Below, one piece after another: positions 62,515-64,000 of a DNA stretch of 64,000 bases (position 1 is its first letter; the number at the start of each line of letters is the position of its first letter). The position numbers were made by a program, and so were the translations under genes. The notes below the pieces were generated by a model. It worked only from the letters and a program-made list of their open reading frames with translations, made no database searches and was not told the origin of the DNA. This DNA comes from Sporolactobacillus kofuensis (GTDB lineage Bacteria; Bacillota; Bacilli; Bacillales; Sporolactobacillaceae). The stretch covers positions 45,092-109,091 of the forward strand of contig NZ_JBHSTQ010000011.1 of the NCBI RefSeq assembly GCF_042660205.1, read 5' to 3'.

Positions 62515-62665
62515 ATGGAGAATTAAGTGCGCTGGTGCGAGACTCCTGCGGGAGAAAGAGCCAGAGGAGACCCCCGCTGTCTTTAAAAGTTCTACGAGAA
62601 GGGCTCCCGGATCGCCCGCGGCTGTCCTAGCTGATGCGAGCAACCCGAGCAAGGGTTAAGTTCGA
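62515..62665 (-). repeat. Dispersed GC-rich intergenic repeat, copy 6 (inverted)
   Basis: Read on the minus strand: GCTCGCATCAGCTAGGACAG, CCGCGGGCGATCCGGGAGCC, then AGCGGGGGTCTC, CTCTGGCTC and CCCGCAGGAGTCTCGC. It is the only copy in this orientation. Confidence 0.75.
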
Positions 62666-62723
62666 CACCCTTTTGAGACAGACCTTTTTATTCTCAATCT
62701 CATTACATTTGGAGGAAGACCAT

Positions 62724-63779
62724 TTGAACTTAACAAAATATGGCTGGAATCAGCATCAAGAAAATGAACCGCTTCATCTCGATCCGAACCAAACCGTTGG
62801 TCGGATCAGCTCAGAATACAAAGGGCAGTACAAACTGGTTACTGATCATGATCAATACTTAGCTGAAATATCGGGGAAGATGCGTCATCAAGCAATCGAT
62901 CGCCAGGATTTTCCTGCGGTTGGTGACTGGGTTGTCATCAGTGCGCGTCCCGATGAGAACCGAGCGACGATCCACCGCATCCTCCCTCGGTTCAGCAAAT
63001 TTTCAAGAAAATCAGCAGGCGTAACAACCGTTGAGCAAATCGTTGCCGCCAACATGGATACCGTATTTCTCGTTATGGCACTCAACCATGATTTTAATAG
63101 TCGCAGACTGGAACGCTATTTAACGATGGCATGGGAAAGTGGTGCAAATCCAGTCATCGTACTTAGCAAAGCTGATCTATGCTCTGATCTTCACGTGAAA
63201 ATGGCTGAAGTTGAGGACGTTGCTTTTGGCGTCCCAATTCTTCCGGTTAGCGCAGTCAAAGATTTCGGAAAAGAGCAACTAAAGACTTATTTAGGTACCG
63301 GCCAAACGGCTGTCTTCCTCGGGTCTTCAGGTGCCGGAAAATCGACATTAACCAACTGGCTTTGCGACAAAGTTGTCCAAAAAGTGAATACAGTTCGTGA
63401 AGATGATGATCGTGGCCGACACACAACCACCAATCGCGAGTTGATTGTCGTTCCTGACGGTGGTGTAATTATCGACACTCCTGGCATGAGGGAATTGCAA
63501 CTTTGGACCGCTTCAGATCAGTCGCTTGACCACAGTTTTTCCGATATTGAGCAATTGGCAGCACACTGTCGATTTCATGATTGCACTCATCAAAATGAAC
63601 CGGGTTGCGCTGTACAGCATGCCTTGACTGATGGCCATTTGACACAGGAGCGCTATAACAGTTATCTCAAACTGCAACGTGAGCTCGCGTTCATTAGGCG
63701 AAAAACAGATGTCCAAGAACGGCTCAAAGAAAAAGCACGCTGGAAAAAAATCCATACGGCAATGCGACGCAAGCACTGA
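62724..63779 (+). CDS. RsgA-like circularly permuted ribosome-associated GTPase
   Basis: RsgA GTPases help mature the 30S subunit. The 351-residue protein has an N-terminal OB-like domain, then the permuted G domain: VLSKADLC (G4), GSSGAGKSTLTN (G1), GRHTTTNREL (G2), DTPGMRE (G3). A C-terminal zinc finger (HCRFHDCTHQNEPGCAV) and a basic tail follow. The start is TTG 62724, with GGAGG eight bases upstream. It is longer than B. subtilis RsgA (298) and outside the usual prkC-rsgA-rpe locus, so it is probably a second paralogue. Confidence 0.85.
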   Translation: MNLTKYGWNQHQENEPLHLDPNQTVGRISSEYKGQYKLVTDHDQYLAEISGKMRHQAIDRQDFPAVGDWVVISARPDENRATIHRILPRFSKFSRKSAGVTTVEQIVAANMDTVFLVMALNHDFNSRRLERYLTMAWESGANPVIVLSKADLCSDLHVKMAEVEDVAFGVPILPVSAVKDFGKEQLKTYLGTGQTAVFLGSSGAGKSTLTNWLCDKVVQKVNTVREDDDRGRHTTTNRELIVVPDGGVIIDTPGMRELQLWTASDQSLDHSFSDIEQLAAHCRFHDCTHQNEPGCAVQHALTDGHLTQERYNSYLKLQRELAFIRRKTDVQERLKEKARWKKIHTAMRRKH

Positions 63780-63798
63780 ATACTTTTTTAACGTGAAC

Positions 63799-63842
63799 AT
63801 AACAAAACCCTTTCGATTGATCGTATCGAAAGGGTTTTGTTT
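63799..63842. terminator. Bidirectional terminator after the rsgA-like gene
   Basis: AACAAAACCCTTTCGAT pairs with ATCGAAAGGGTTTTGTT around a short loop. Confidence 0.9.
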
Positions 63843-63916
63843 CATGGAACATCTTCACTTTACTTGTACTCTCCTATGTGTAAAATGTTTCTCGGTGGAT
63901 GAATCTGACTGGGCTA

Positions 63917-63948
63917 TTGGGTATGGAGCGCCATGCGCTCCATACCCA
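63917..63948. other. Perfect 15-bp hairpin near the window end
   Basis: TTGGGTATGGAGCGC and GCGCTCCATACCCAA are separated by three bases. There is no T-run, so it is not an obvious terminator. No gene is recognisable in the last 150 bases. Confidence 0.5.
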
Positions 63949-64000
63949 AAGAAGATTCTATTTCTCTTCTACTGGACGAAAAGGAGAAGGCTCCTTATTC

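Overview
ORGANISM AND OVERALL CHARACTER. The gene order and protein sequences are those of a motile, rod-shaped, low-to-moderate GC Gram-positive of the order Bacillales. The window follows the Bacillus subtilis uvrBA / minJ-ctpB-ftsXE / prfB-secA-hpf / flagellar-filament / comF / degSU / yvyE / tagO-tagA neighbourhood almost gene for gene, with local deletions (no swrA, comFB or degV seen) and insertions. Sporolactobacillaceae or a close relative is my guess, not something the sequence proves. No rRNA, tRNA, insertion sequence or CRISPR array was seen. LAYOUT. 1-5.7 kb: uvrA (cut by the window edge), uvrB with a possible LexA box, abrB. 6-14 kb: cell-division and envelope genes minJ, ctpB, ftsX, ftsE, a YitT-family membrane protein, and prfB with its programmed +1 frameshift. 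14-18.2 kb: secA, hpf and an unrecognised 45-residue protein. 18.3-26.6 kb: flagellar cap and filament genes fliT, fliS, fliD, flaG and hag, interrupted by two glycosylation-type genes, one of which fuses a GT2 glycosyltransferase, a TPR-like region and a glycerophosphotransferase-like domain. 26.9-32.7 kb: an accessory stretch with a DegT-like aminotransferase, a type I toxin-antitoxin pair, a SIR2-like protein, an aldose-epimerase-like protein, small unknown proteins, and a PilZ protein preceded by a class I c-di-GMP riboswitch. 33-38.2 kb: csrA, fliW, yviE, flgL, flgK, flgN, flgM, yvyF. 38.5-45.3 kb: a C39-like peptidase, comFC, comFA, degU, degS, yvyE. 45.5-52 kb: an LCP ligase gene broken by an A-tract frameshift, tagO, tagA, an M24 peptidase and glycerate kinase. 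52-58 kb: an SGNH-like protein, motB, motA, an HD-GYP protein and a second LCP protein. 58-64 kb: lacD, an Nramp transporter, a YkvI-like transporter, a small autonomous RNA and an rsgA-like GTPase. HOW IT WORKS TOGETHER. SigD-type promoters are readable before hag, flaG-fliD-fliS-fliT and flgM, and probably before motA, and the anti-sigma factor FlgM is encoded here. The hag leader carries a GGA-in-loop hairpin and a GGA at the ribosome binding site, which fits CsrA control, and csrA-fliW lie downstream. c-di-GMP is represented by a riboswitch-controlled PilZ receptor and an HD-GYP phosphodiesterase beside the stator genes. Wall teichoic acid genes (tagO, tagA, two LCP ligases) sit near DegSU. 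NON-CODING STRUCTURE. Two repeat systems recur between genes: six copies of a GC-rich element of about 130-170 bp, and five short arrays of degenerate units with a period of about 21 bp. All coordinates, alignments and motif calls were made by eye.
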